Assembly: GCA_045430345.1 (NCBI GenBank)
Contig: JAILXT010000005.1
Location: 62,001 to 126,000 of the forward strand
Length of the DNA: 64,000 nucleotides
Reading direction: 5' to 3'
DNA from: Agarilytica sp045430345
GTDB taxonomy: Bacteria > Pseudomonadota > Gammaproteobacteria > Pseudomonadales > Cellvibrionaceae
Below are positions 24,811 through 33,410 of this stretch, one piece after another. Position 1 is the stretch's first letter; every line of letters begins with the position of its first letter. The position numbers were made by a program, and so were the translations under genes. The notes under the pieces were generated by a model, which saw only the letters and a list, made by a program, of their open reading frames with translations, made no database searches and had not been told where the DNA came from.

Positions 24811-26025
24811 ATGAAACGAGTTGTGGTTACGGGCATGGGTATTGTCTCCTGCATAGGTAATGACAAAGAGACTGTTTTGGACGCCCTAAAGGAAGGCAAG
24901 TCCGGCATAAAGCACAACGAATCATACAAAGAGCATGGCTTCCGTAGCCAGGTATCCGGCTCTGTTGATATCGACCTCAAAGAACACATCGACCGTAAAA
25001 TCCTACGATTCATGGGCGACGCTGCAGGCTTCAACTACATCGCAATGAAACAAGCGATTGAAGACTCAGGCTTATCGGATGAGCAAGTCTCTAACGAACG
25101 TACAGGTATCATCGTGGGTTCTGGTGGCGCATCTACAAAAAGCGTCGTGGAATCTGCCGATATCATCCGTGATCGCGGTGTTAAACGTGCAGGCCCATAC
25201 CGGGTCACCCAAACTATGGGCAGCACCACCTCAGCCTGTTTAGCCACCCCATTCAAAATTAAAGGGGTGAATTACTCAATTTCATCCGCCTGTGCCACCA
25301 GTGCTCACTGTATTGGCAACGCAATGGAGCTCATCCAACTCGGCAAACAAGACGTCGTTTTTGCCGGTGGCGGAGAAGAAGAACACTGGACGCTTACCGG
25401 GCTGTTCGACGCAATGGGTGCCCTATCGACTAAATACAACGATACACCCGACAAAGCTTCCCGCGCATACGATGCTGACCGCGACGGTTTTGTCATCGCT
25501 GGCGGCGGTGGTTGTCTCGTGATCGAATCTCTTGATCACGCACTGGCTCGCGGCGCGAAAATTTATGGAGAACTCGTTGGCTACGGCGCAACATCAGATG
25601 GTTATGACATGGTCGCCCCATCCGGTGAAGGCGCTGCTCGCTGCATGAGAATGGCCATGGCCAACCTCGAAGGCGACATCGACTACATCAACTCTCATGG
25701 TACAAGCACACCCGTAGGTGATATTGCCGAGCTTAAAGCGGTAAAAGAAGTCTTTGCAGATAATGCGCCCTACATCAGCTCCACAAAATCATTAACAGGT
25801 CATTCTCTCGGCGCAACTGGCGTGCAAGAAGCGATTTATTGTTTATTGATGATGGAGAACGACTTCATTTGCGCATCCGCAAACGTGGGCAAACTCGATG
25901 AAGAAGCGGAAGGGCTTCCAATAGTGACAGAGAAAAAGGACATGAAACTTAACCGAATCATGTCAAACAGCTTTGGCTTTGGCGGCACAAACGCCACTCT
26001 AGTATTGCAGCGCTACGCAGACTAG
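24811..26025 (+). CDS. fabB: 3-oxoacyl-ACP synthase I
   Basis: Condensing enzyme that elongates cis-3-decenoyl-ACP, acting with FabA. The 404-residue thiolase-fold protein has the catalytic Cys161 in S-S-A-C-A-T-S-A-H, the two histidines in H-G-T-S-T-P-V-G-D (near 295) and G-H-S-L-G-A-T-G (near 330), and the C-terminal N-S-F-G-F-G-G-T-N glycine loop. An AGAGG ribosome binding site precedes the ATG. The fabA-fabB pairing is the classic arrangement of Pseudomonas-like gammaproteobacteria. Confidence 0.97.
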   Translation: MKRVVVTGMGIVSCIGNDKETVLDALKEGKSGIKHNESYKEHGFRSQVSGSVDIDLKEHIDRKILRFMGDAAGFNYIAMKQAIEDSGLSDEQVSNERTGIIVGSGGASTKSVVESADIIRDRGVKRAGPYRVTQTMGSTTSACLATPFKIKGVNYSISSACATSAHCIGNAMELIQLGKQDVVFAGGGEEEHWTLTGLFDAMGALSTKYNDTPDKASRAYDADRDGFVIAGGGGCLVIESLDHALARGAKIYGELVGYGATSDGYDMVAPSGEGAARCMRMAMANLEGDIDYINSHGTSTPVGDIAELKAVKEVFADNAPYISSTKSLTGHSLGATGVQEAIYCLLMMENDFICASANVGKLDEEAEGLPIVTEKKDMKLNRIMSNSFGFGGTNATLVLQRYAD

Positions 26026-26040
26026 ATTATAAAAAACCGA

Positions 26041-26919
26041 CTAACCGCTACCAACGTCAGACACGGCTTGGTAGCGGTCTACATAATGCTTTACAGACGC
26101 CTTCAATCCTTTACGCCACGACACGTTCTGAACCCCGAAATTGCGGGTTATACGATCCCCCCCCAGTAAAGCATTCCCCACTAATAAACGACGCTCATCA
26201 TCCACGCTCGCTACTGTCGGCATCTCCACCGCGTGACTTAAATCAGACTGCATAATACGAACAAGCGCATCGCAAAATTCAGCTTCTGAACACTTATCGG
26301 AGCCATGAAGATTAAAAACACCCCAGTTTTCAGCACCGCATAATATTTGCTGCACCACCGCTCGCAATGTATTGGCTAACGCTCGAATAGTGACCGGTCG
26401 CCCGAAGTCATGGTCAGAAACAAAAACGTTGTCACCATTAAGTAGCTGCGGCACTAAAGCATCGAAAATATTTTCTAAGTTGCCTCCCAAGACCCAACTC
26501 AAACGAAGTACAACATGACGCTCTACGCGCCCACATAGCACCTCCAAATCAGTAAGGTGCGCACCAATATCATCTTCCGCGCCTACAGTGCCAAGCTCTC
26601 CAATATCTTCCCCAACCTCAAGATCAGAAGCATCAACGGCGCGATAAGAGGAACAATGAATAAGGGGGATATTTAACGAAGCACAATGATCAGCAAGGTT
26701 TTCTGTGGCTAGCTTCTCTTTCGCCAGATCTAGTGGCCGCTCACCGTAGTTGATAATGGCGCAGGGCTTTAGCTTTTCTAGAACCGAAGAGACTGAAGCT
26801 GCCTCCGACCAATCGATACTAGACTCGGTAACAAGTTCTAAGGCGCTTTCATCGAGCGCCTCTCGCAAAGCGCTTTCGATGTCACCATGACTACCACGAA
26901 GAAATACTTTAAAACCCAA
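26041..26919 (-). CDS. RmlD-like sugar-nucleotide-binding protein with degenerate active site
   Basis: A 292-residue protein aligning in outline with dTDP-4-dehydrorhamnose reductase (RmlD, SDR superfamily): a first beta strand, the I-I-N-Y-G strand near residue 56, L-I-H-C-S-S-Y near 86, L-R-L-S-W-V-L-G-G near 138, and G-V-F-N-L-H-G-S near 203. The glycine-rich NADP loop is reduced to G-S-H-G, and the catalytic Tyr-x-x-x-Lys is not evident (Y-R-A-V-D near the expected place). It may bind a nucleotide sugar or cofactor without reductase activity. The gene follows ssb with a 14-base gap on the same strand; no rhamnose genes are near. Confidence 0.75.
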   Translation of the reverse strand: MGFKVFLRGSHGDIESALREALDESALELVTESSIDWSEAASVSSVLEKLKPCAIINYGERPLDLAKEKLATENLADHCASLNIPLIHCSSYRAVDASDLEVGEDIGELGTVGAEDDIGAHLTDLEVLCGRVERHVVLRLSWVLGGNLENIFDALVPQLLNGDNVFVSDHDFGRPVTIRALANTLRAVVQQILCGAENWGVFNLHGSDKCSEAEFCDALVRIMQSDLSHAVEMPTVASVDDERRLLVGNALLGGDRITRNFGVQNVSWRKGLKASVKHYVDRYQAVSDVGSG

Positions 26920-26933
26920 TAGAGTGGCCCGCC

Positions 26934-27467
26934 TTAAAACGGAATATCGTCGTCAAAACTGTCCATATTCTGAGCGGGGGGAGCGGCAGGCGCTGGCGCT
27001 TGGCCACCTTGCTGAGGTTGAGGCGCTCCTGGGTTTTGTTGTGCTTGATATGCTGGCTGCTGAGGCGCACCGGCTGGAGCAAACCCAGATGACTGGCCGT
27101 ATCCACCGCCGCCACCTTGGGCACCATCACCACGAGAATCGAGCATTTGCATCTCATTCGCGACGATCTCGGTACTGTAACGGTCTTGACCGTCTTTATC
27201 CTGCCATTTACGGGTTTGAAGCTTGCCTTCAACGTAGACTTTACTGCCTTTGCGCAAGTATTCCCCTGCAATTTCTGCAAGGCGATTAAAGAATACGATG
27301 CGGTGCCATTCTGTTTTCTCTTGCGTCTGCCCCGTTTGCTTATCTTTCCATGATTCTGAGGTCGCGACACTGAGGTTAGTAATCGCTGAACCACCGGCGG
27401 AGTATCGGGTTTCTGGGTCTTGACCACAGTTACCGACGATTATGACTTTGTTAATGCCTCTGGCCAC
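26934..27467 (-). CDS. ssb: Single-stranded DNA-binding protein
   Basis: Binds single-stranded DNA in replication, repair and recombination. The 177-residue protein has an N-terminal OB fold (1-110; M-A-R-G-I-N-K-V-I-I-V-G-N), a Gly/Gln/Pro/Ala-rich linker, and the acidic C-terminal tip D-D-D-I-P-F that recruits partner proteins. Gene order ssb-MFS-uvrA is conserved in pseudomonads. No LexA-type CTGT-N8-ACAG box was found in the 106 bases upstream. Confidence 0.98.
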   Translation of the reverse strand: MARGINKVIIVGNCGQDPETRYSAGGSAITNLSVATSESWKDKQTGQTQEKTEWHRIVFFNRLAEIAGEYLRKGSKVYVEGKLQTRKWQDKDGQDRYSTEIVANEMQMLDSRGDGAQGGGGGYGQSSGFAPAGAPQQPAYQAQQNPGAPQPQQGGQAPAPAAPPAQNMDSFDDDIPF

Positions 27468-27573
27468 GAATTATTCCTCTTAAAGTTTATTGAAGTGATG
27501 CGAGTGATCGCTATTCTAGCGGCTTTTACCACATTGCTAAACCACCCGATGACACATAGATCTGATATAGCGC

Positions 27574-28911
27574 TTAAGCCCCCAAAACACGGGTATATTG
27601 CTGCAGTGTCTCCTGGTCCAATGTCTCTCGATCGACCTTTAGATACATCAGCCCTTCCTCTTCGGAATAAAACACCTCCGCAACGCCCTGAACACTCTCC
27701 ACTTTCGCTAAAGTAGTTGGGTCAGAACATTGCAAACACACGCTGGACAAGTGCCTTGGCGGCGACATAAATGCAGCGACAACCAACCATACCGCCGCCA
27801 CCGATGCAGAAAAACCAAACACCGCCGTCAACGAGTACGCCTGGAAAATCCACCCACCTACGGCACCCCCGATAAAAGCCCCGAAAAATTGGCTCGTTGA
27901 ATACAACCCCATAGCCGTCCCTTTGGTGCCTGCTGGCGATATTTTACTCACCAGAGATGGCAGTATCGATTCCAACAAGTTAAAGGCGACAAAGAAAAGA
28001 AAGACCAGGGCAATAACCCCTGCTGCAGTTCCAGAAAAGGATACTAACAAGCCAGAGCTGGCGACTAACATGCCGACAGCGGCCAAAAACACTGGTTTTA
28101 TTTTCCGCTTCTTTTCAGCAAACAACATAAACGGCAGCATCACGACAAAGGCTAAGGCCAAAACGGGTAAATAAAACATCCAGTGTCCGTCTCGCGCCAA
28201 CCCAAGAGAAGCCTCCAGCATGGTGGGAACACTGACGAAACTCGCCATCAAAATGCAATGCAGCGAGAAGATACCCCAGTTTAAACGCAGTAAGTGCATG
28301 TTTTTAATCGTTTTCAATACCAGCGCGGGGGTCGTCGCCACATCACGGTGCGCAGCATTGACCTTTGGTGTGGGCACTAAAAAGATGACGATCAAAATGC
28401 CTGCGCCAGAGAGAATCACTGAGAGAAAGAATACGCCCGATAATCCAGATGCCGCCGCCAAGGCCGGCCCCAGGATCATAGCCACAGAAAAAGATAAACC
28501 GATTGAGGCCCCAATAGCGGCCATTGCTTTTGTGCGGTTCTCTTCAGACGTAAGGTCCGCCACCATCGCCATAATGGCGCTAGCAATCGCCCCACTGCCT
28601 TGCAGCGCCCGTCCCAAAATGAGCCCTTCAATACTGGTCGCCATAGATGCAACTAGACTCCCCACAGCAAAGATAACTAAACCAGCCACGATCACCGGCT
28701 TACGACCAACCACATCTGAAAAAAGGCCAAGCGGTATCTGAAAACACGCCTGAGTTAAGCCGTAGATCCCCAGCGCCAAACCGAGCAGCGCTGGAGTCGC
28801 ACCCTCGTAGTGGTCGCCATATAGCATGAGCACAGGCAGCACCATAAACAGGCCAAGCATGCGAAAAGCGTATAGCAGCGCGAGCGATGTAACAGTGCGC
28901 ACTTCAGACAA
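27574..28911 (-). CDS. MFS transporter of the YajR kind with C-terminal CxxC ferredoxin-like domain
   Basis: A 445-residue, 12-helix major facilitator protein. The loop between helices 2 and 3 carries the family A motif (L-F-S-D-V-V-G-R-K-P). After the last helix (about residue 380) comes a 65-residue soluble tail like the YAM domain of E. coli YajR; it contains V-C-L-Q-C followed by V-Q-G-V-A-E-V, the layout of a heavy-metal-associated domain. The start is TTG, eight bases after GGAG; this fits the first helix better than a downstream GTG. Substrate is unknown. It lies between ssb and the CsgD-like regulator, occupying the conserved slot next to uvrA. Confidence 0.85.
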   Translation of the reverse strand: MSEVRTVTSLALLYAFRMLGLFMVLPVLMLYGDHYEGATPALLGLALGIYGLTQACFQIPLGLFSDVVGRKPVIVAGLVIFAVGSLVASMATSIEGLILGRALQGSGAIASAIMAMVADLTSEENRTKAMAAIGASIGLSFSVAMILGPALAAASGLSGVFFLSVILSGAGILIVIFLVPTPKVNAAHRDVATTPALVLKTIKNMHLLRLNWGIFSLHCILMASFVSVPTMLEASLGLARDGHWMFYLPVLALAFVVMLPFMLFAEKKRKIKPVFLAAVGMLVASSGLLVSFSGTAAGVIALVFLFFVAFNLLESILPSLVSKISPAGTKGTAMGLYSTSQFFGAFIGGAVGGWIFQAYSLTAVFGFSASVAAVWLVVAAFMSPPRHLSSVCLQCSDPTTLAKVESVQGVAEVFYSEEEGLMYLKVDRETLDQETLQQYTRVLGA

Positions 28912-28930
28912 TGGGATGTCTCCAGACTAA

Positions 28931-29191
28931 AAAGCGAGTGATTCTAACAGCCTGCATAATGAGAGGACAGAAAACCTTTGCCTTAAGTTAGGAGGTTTAG
29001 CCTGTGGGGAGCTTACTCATTGCGTAACGGGCACGCCGGGGAATAAATACCAATATCACCCCGGCCAAGTCTATGAGCAAAATGAAACTCAGGCCGTGTT
29101 CCCAGCCCTCACAAAAACACCTCGGCTAGGCCAGGAATTCGTCTACAATGAAAATGCCGAAGAGACGAAACTGCCGCCGCCTTCATCTTAA
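28931..29191 (+). pseudogene. Open frame without start codon, possible decayed small lipoprotein
   Basis: The frame is free of stops for 86 codons but has no ATG, GTG or TTG in its first half. It reads L-G-G-L-A-C-G-E-L near 28985-29011, a lipobox-like stretch, then a Pro/Glu/Asn-rich segment to T-K-L-P-P-P-S-S. An ATG in another frame (28960) gives M-R-G-Q-K-T-F-A-L-S just before the lipobox, so one frameshift would restore a complete lipoprotein signal peptide. The stretch could also be chance: it is short and no homologue is recognised. The rest of the 420-base gap up to the regulator gene holds an ACAATATTGT palindrome (29207-29216) and nothing else recognised. Confidence 0.25.
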
Positions 29192-29333
29192 TGGATGAAT
29201 TGCGTTACAATATTGTGAACTCATCGTGGTTCGTATGAATTTTAATCGGATAGGTCCCAATTTCGACACTATCGGCCCTCGCAATGCTTCAACCAGGTAA
29301 TACTGTGACGATATTCAAACAAGGTGTTAAGCC

Positions 29334-29975
29334 TTGAACCACATCACGCTGTTTTCAAACAACGAGAGCTTTCATACCACCCTGCTCACAAAGTTTCTCG
29401 AAGCCCAATTGGCCGCCAAGTGTACCGTCGTAAAGTGCGATGAATCGACGCCTACCCAAGCCAACGTCATACTGGTCGATTGCTTTCAAACCCCACTAGA
29501 TACGCTGAACCGGCGTCTCAAAGTACTCAGCGCAGAATCTCCGGATTACAAAGCGGCGCTGTTAAACGCAGAACACATTGATGAGCACGAAGATTTACTC
29601 GACTGGCCCTGTATTTCTGGGCTGTTCTACGTCGACACTTCAGAAGACCAATTGCTTCGCGGGATAAAGCAGTTGCTCGATGGTGACTACTGGGTCCCTC
29701 GCCGGCTGCTCCACCACTTCTTCAACAAACACCGCCAATCCCTGAGTAAAAATAGCGTAGGCCCCATCTCCGCAATCCAACTGACAAACCGCGAGAAAGA
29801 AATCCTGCGAATGATCAAAGACGGTATGAGTAATTCAGACGTCTCCAGTGCGCTCGCGCTCAGCGAACACACCGTAAAAAGCCACCTTTACAATATCTAC
29901 AAAAAGATCGGCGTACGGAACCGTATGGAAGCGAGTAACTGGGCCAGAGACAGACAGGATTTAGACAGCCTGTAA
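29334..29975 (+). CDS. LuxR-family regulator resembling CsgD
   Basis: A 213-residue regulator with an N-terminal atypical receiver-like domain and a C-terminal LuxR helix-turn-helix (about 145-210: L-T-N-R-E-K-E-I-L-R-M-I, then S-E-H-T-V-K-S-H-L-Y-N-I-Y-K-K). The W-P-C-I-S-G-L-F-Y segment in the receiver matches the position of W-P-H-I-N-G-V-F-Y in E. coli CsgD, the curli/biofilm master regulator, and overall length is the same. The canonical phospho-acceptor pocket is not evident. The start is TTG, with AAGG nine bases before it. It sits between the transporter and uvrA, divergent from the former, without curli or cellulose genes nearby. Target genes are unknown. Confidence 0.82.
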   Translation: MNHITLFSNNESFHTTLLTKFLEAQLAAKCTVVKCDESTPTQANVILVDCFQTPLDTLNRRLKVLSAESPDYKAALLNAEHIDEHEDLLDWPCISGLFYVDTSEDQLLRGIKQLLDGDYWVPRRLLHHFFNKHRQSLSKNSVGPISAIQLTNREKEILRMIKDGMSNSDVSSALALSEHTVKSHLYNIYKKIGVRNRMEASNWARDRQDLDSL

Positions 29976-30086
29976 ACTTGTCATATATTTAACAGTTAGC
30001 TCACCGATCTAGTTAATTTTTCCCGTAAAAACCCCGTATACTACGCGATTAGGCTTTCGTATCGCTTGCCTTCGCATTTCTGTTCC

Positions 30087-30114
30087 TTGACATAAACTCT
30101 TGCGCAGATATACC
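30087..30114 (+). promoter_or_regulatory. Candidate sigma70 promoter for uvrA
   Basis: -35 TTGACA at 30087-30092, 16-base spacer, -10 TATACC at 30109-30114. It leaves a leader of about 125 bases. No LexA box was found here or elsewhere in the 269-base gap. Confidence 0.45.
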
Positions 30115-30244
30115 AACCTGCTAAATCATGAGCGGCTGATCATCGGTTTTAGATGAATAACCGTAAAAATACTATGCAGAAGAAACGCGGCCATAATAAT
30201 CATCCGCGTTAAACATCGTTTTATTATTGGTGGGGACCTATTAG

Positions 30245-33070
30245 GTGGAAAATATTATTGTACGCGGCGCTCGTACGCATAATTTAAAAAACATTGATCT
30301 TGAAATACCTAGAGATAAACTCATCGTCATCACAGGGCTATCTGGTTCAGGAAAATCGTCCTTAGCATTCGATACCCTATATGCGGAAGGGCAACGACGT
30401 TACGTTGAGTCCCTCTCAACCTACGCTCGTCAATTTCTGTCCATGATGGAAAAACCAGATGTTGATCATATAGAGGGCTTAAGCCCTGCGATCTCCATTG
30501 AACAGAAATCCACATCGCACAACCCCCGCTCTACCGTCGGGACCGTGACAGAAATATACGACTACCTTCGTTTACTCTTCGCCCGTATCGGTGAACCGCG
30601 CTGCCCAATACATGACGAGCCGCTTTCTGCACAAACGGTAAGTGAAATGGTCGATATCGTCGTTGCCATGCCTGAAGATACTAAAGCCATGCTTTTGGCT
30701 CCGGTGATCCGCGATCGCAAAGGTGAACACTTACATGTCTTCGAATCTTTACGTCGGGATGGTTTTATCCGGGCGCGTATCGATGGGTTAGTTGTCGACT
30801 TGGATGATACTCCCGAACTTGATAAGAAAAAGAAACACACAATTGAAGTCGTCGTTGACCGATTCAAAGTGCGTTCAGATATCAAAACACGATTAGCGGA
30901 GTCGTTTGAAACTGCCGTTCAACTTTCAGGCGGCATCGCAATTATTGCGGATATGGACGAGAAATTAGATGACCATATCTTCTCGGCAAAGCACTCCTGC
31001 CCCGTGTGTGATTATTCGCTGGCAGAACTAGAGCCCCGAATTTTCTCATTTAATAACCCCGCTGGCGCATGCCCAACATGTGACGGCTTAGGCGTTAAAC
31101 AATTCTTTTCTGAAGATAAAATTGTGCAATTCCCTGAATCCTCATTATCTGAAGGCGCGATTCGAGGGTGGGACCGACGTAACCTTTACTATTTCCATAT
31201 GCTGAAGTCTCTCGCGGCGCATTACGGTTTTGATGTCGATAAACCTTGGAAAAAGCTCGCCAAAAAATATAAAGCCATTATTCTCCAAGGCTCAGGAGAG
31301 GAGGTCGTAGATTTCAGTTATGTAAACGACCGCGGGGACAGCTACCAGCGCAGCCACACCTTTGAAGGCGTTATTCCCAACATGCAACGCCGCTTCAGAG
31401 AAACAGAATCCAGCTCTGTTCGCGAAGAGCTCACCAAATTTTTATCCACGATGAATTGCCCTGAATGCGATGGCGCTCGATTACGCTCAGAAGCACGACA
31501 CGTGTTTATTAAAGGACAAAACTTACCTGCGATTACGGACCTCCCTGTTGGCGATGCCTACACCTATTTTAAGAAATTAAAATTTACCGGTGCAAAACGA
31601 AAAATTGCGGAAAAAATATTAAAGGAAATCGAAGACCGTTTTCGTTTCTTGATCGACGTAGGGCTCAATTATTTAACCCTAAACCGGAGCGCCGATACAT
31701 TATCCGGTGGCGAAGCCCAACGCATTCGTCTTGCCAGCCAAATCGGTGCGGGGTTAGTGGGCGTTATGTATATTCTGGACGAGCCTTCCATAGGGCTTCA
31801 TCAGCGAGATAATGACCGTCTACTCAACACGCTCACGCACCTACGTGATATCGGTAATACCGTTATCGTGGTCGAGCATGACGAAGAAGCAATTCGTGCA
31901 GCAGATTACATTATCGATGTTGGTCCCGGTGCAGGCGTTCACGGCGGTGAAATTATTGCCCAAGGCCAGTTTAACGATATTAAAAAAGCGAAAAAATCGC
32001 TGACCGGCGACTACCTATCGGGTAGAAAGAAAATTGAGATCCCCGCACAGCGTCACCCAGTAAATAAAGATCAATCACTTAAGCTACTGGGCGCAACCGG
32101 CAACAATCTGCAATCTGTCGACTTAACAATCCCCTGTGGTTTAATGACTTGCGTCACCGGTGTGTCCGGGTCTGGTAAATCCACACTGATAAACGGCACC
32201 CTATACCCCTTAGCCGCGACACACTTGAACGGCGCGACGACTCTGACAGCGAAAGCGCACACATCCGTAGAGGGGATGGACAATTTTGATAAGTGCGTCG
32301 ATATCGACCAAAGCCCTATTGGCCGCACTCCCCGCTCGAACCCCGCAACATATACTGGAATTTTTACCCCAATGCGTGAATTGTTCTCTGGCACCCAGGA
32401 AGCACGCTCACGAGGCTACAAACCAGGCCGGTTCAGTTTCAATGTGAAAGGCGGCCGCTGCGAAGCATGCCAGGGAGATGGTGTTGTCAAAGTGGAGATG
32501 CACTTCCTGCCTGATATCTATGTTCCTTGTGATGTATGTAAAGGTAAGCGCTACAACCGTGAAACCCTGGACATCAAATATAAAGGTAAAAATATTCACG
32601 AATGCTTAGACCTTACGGTTGAAGATGCCCGAGAATTCTTCGACGCCATTCCAAGTATCGCAAAGAAGCTGCAAACGCTTATCGATGTCGGCTTGTCGTA
32701 TATCCGTTTAGGCCAAGCCGCAACGACCTTATCCGGCGGTGAAGCTCAGCGGGTAAAACTCTCTCGCGAGCTCTCAAAACGCGATACAGGTAAAACACTC
32801 TATATTCTAGATGAGCCCACGACAGGCCTTCATTTTCACGATATTCAGCAATTATTGGCCGTGTTACACAGGCTGCGAGACCACGGAAACACCGTTGTCG
32901 TGATCGAACACAATCTAGATGTGATCAAAACGGCGGACTGGATCATCGATCTAGGCCCAGAAGGCGGCAGCGGTGGGGGTGAAATTATCGCGGAAGGCAC
33001 ACCGGAAGTGGTGTCTAAAGTGAAGCGCTCTCATACAGGCCGCTTTCTAAAACCAATGCTAACGGCATAG
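30245..33070 (+). CDS. uvrA: Excinuclease ABC subunit A
   Basis: Damage-recognition ATPase of nucleotide excision repair. The 941-residue protein begins with M-E-N-I-I-V-R-G-A-R-T-H-N-L-K-N. It has two ABC ATPase modules: Walker A motifs G-L-S-G-S-G-K-S-S near residue 31 and G-V-S-G-S-G-K-S-T near 640, and two L-S-G-G-E-A-Q-R signatures. Zinc-binding cysteine pairs are visible (C-P-V-C and C-P-T-C in the first half, C-E-A-C and C-D-V-C in the second). The start is GTG, eight bases after GGGGA. The CsgD-like gene separates it from the usual MFS-ssb neighbours. Confidence 0.98.
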   Translation: MENIIVRGARTHNLKNIDLEIPRDKLIVITGLSGSGKSSLAFDTLYAEGQRRYVESLSTYARQFLSMMEKPDVDHIEGLSPAISIEQKSTSHNPRSTVGTVTEIYDYLRLLFARIGEPRCPIHDEPLSAQTVSEMVDIVVAMPEDTKAMLLAPVIRDRKGEHLHVFESLRRDGFIRARIDGLVVDLDDTPELDKKKKHTIEVVVDRFKVRSDIKTRLAESFETAVQLSGGIAIIADMDEKLDDHIFSAKHSCPVCDYSLAELEPRIFSFNNPAGACPTCDGLGVKQFFSEDKIVQFPESSLSEGAIRGWDRRNLYYFHMLKSLAAHYGFDVDKPWKKLAKKYKAIILQGSGEEVVDFSYVNDRGDSYQRSHTFEGVIPNMQRRFRETESSSVREELTKFLSTMNCPECDGARLRSEARHVFIKGQNLPAITDLPVGDAYTYFKKLKFTGAKRKIAEKILKEIEDRFRFLIDVGLNYLTLNRSADTLSGGEAQRIRLASQIGAGLVGVMYILDEPSIGLHQRDNDRLLNTLTHLRDIGNTVIVVEHDEEAIRAADYIIDVGPGAGVHGGEIIAQGQFNDIKKAKKSLTGDYLSGRKKIEIPAQRHPVNKDQSLKLLGATGNNLQSVDLTIPCGLMTCVTGVSGSGKSTLINGTLYPLAATHLNGATTLTAKAHTSVEGMDNFDKCVDIDQSPIGRTPRSNPATYTGIFTPMRELFSGTQEARSRGYKPGRFSFNVKGGRCEACQGDGVVKVEMHFLPDIYVPCDVCKGKRYNRETLDIKYKGKNIHECLDLTVEDAREFFDAIPSIAKKLQTLIDVGLSYIRLGQAATTLSGGEAQRVKLSRELSKRDTGKTLYILDEPTTGLHFHDIQQLLAVLHRLRDHGNTVVVIEHNLDVIKTADWIIDLGPEGGSGGGEIIAEGTPEVVSKVKRSHTGRFLKPMLTA

Positions 33071-33080
33071 TTAGCATTGG
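33053..33080 (-). terminator. Perfect hairpin spanning the uvrA stop codon
   Basis: An 11-base-pair stem (CCAATGCTAAC/GTTAGCATTGG) with a six-base loop covers the uvrA TAG. On the minus strand it is followed by TTTT, so it can terminate the small membrane-protein gene that ends at 33093. On the plus strand it lacks a T run. Confidence 0.6.
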
Positions 33081-33092
33081 AAGCAAGCAAAC

Positions 33093-33410
33093 TTAAACTA
33101 GCTTAAATTGGCAATCGCCTGGCGCGTCGTTATCGTTGGATATGGGGCCATCAAAGCCAGAAAGCTTGATGAAAGCACGTTTAAGTGCGAGGTCAGTGAT
33201 TTCGATTTCTGTGGATACGGTGTTCATGTCGATGCAAGAGGTCAATGAACCACTTCCTGACAGCTCAGTCGAATAGTTCGTCAACTTGGAAGAGTGAGTA
33301 AAATAAACAAGACCTAGCACCAACAAAAAGAAAAGAGATGCGAAAAAAGCCAAGTGTTTCACCTCTTGAAAATATGAAGACCGGAGAATCTTTACATATA
33401 ACTTTTGCAT
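33093..33410 (-). CDS. Hypothetical single-pass membrane protein
   Basis: A 105-residue protein not recognised as a known family. It has a short basic N-terminus, one transmembrane helix (about residues 22-38, F-F-A-S-L-F-F-L-L-V-L), and a polar C-terminal domain of about 65 residues with two cysteines that would lie in the periplasm. A GAGG element lies 11 bases before the ATG and a hairpin with a T run follows the stop, which supports a real gene. It converges on uvrA. The alternating pattern E-I-E-I-T-D-L-A-L suggests a small beta domain; no function is proposed. Confidence 0.6.
   Translation of the reverse strand: MQKLYVKILRSSYFQEVKHLAFFASLFFLLVLGLVYFTHSSKLTNYSTELSGSGSLTSCIDMNTVSTEIEITDLALKRAFIKLSGFDGPISNDNDAPGDCQFKLV

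Noticed and set aside
28997..29186. Minus-strand reading of the gap beside the CsgD-like gene, which at first seemed to encode a small membrane protein
   Set aside because: On base-by-base re-reading, a run of five T residues puts the hydrophobic stretch out of frame and the ORF stops after 25 codons.
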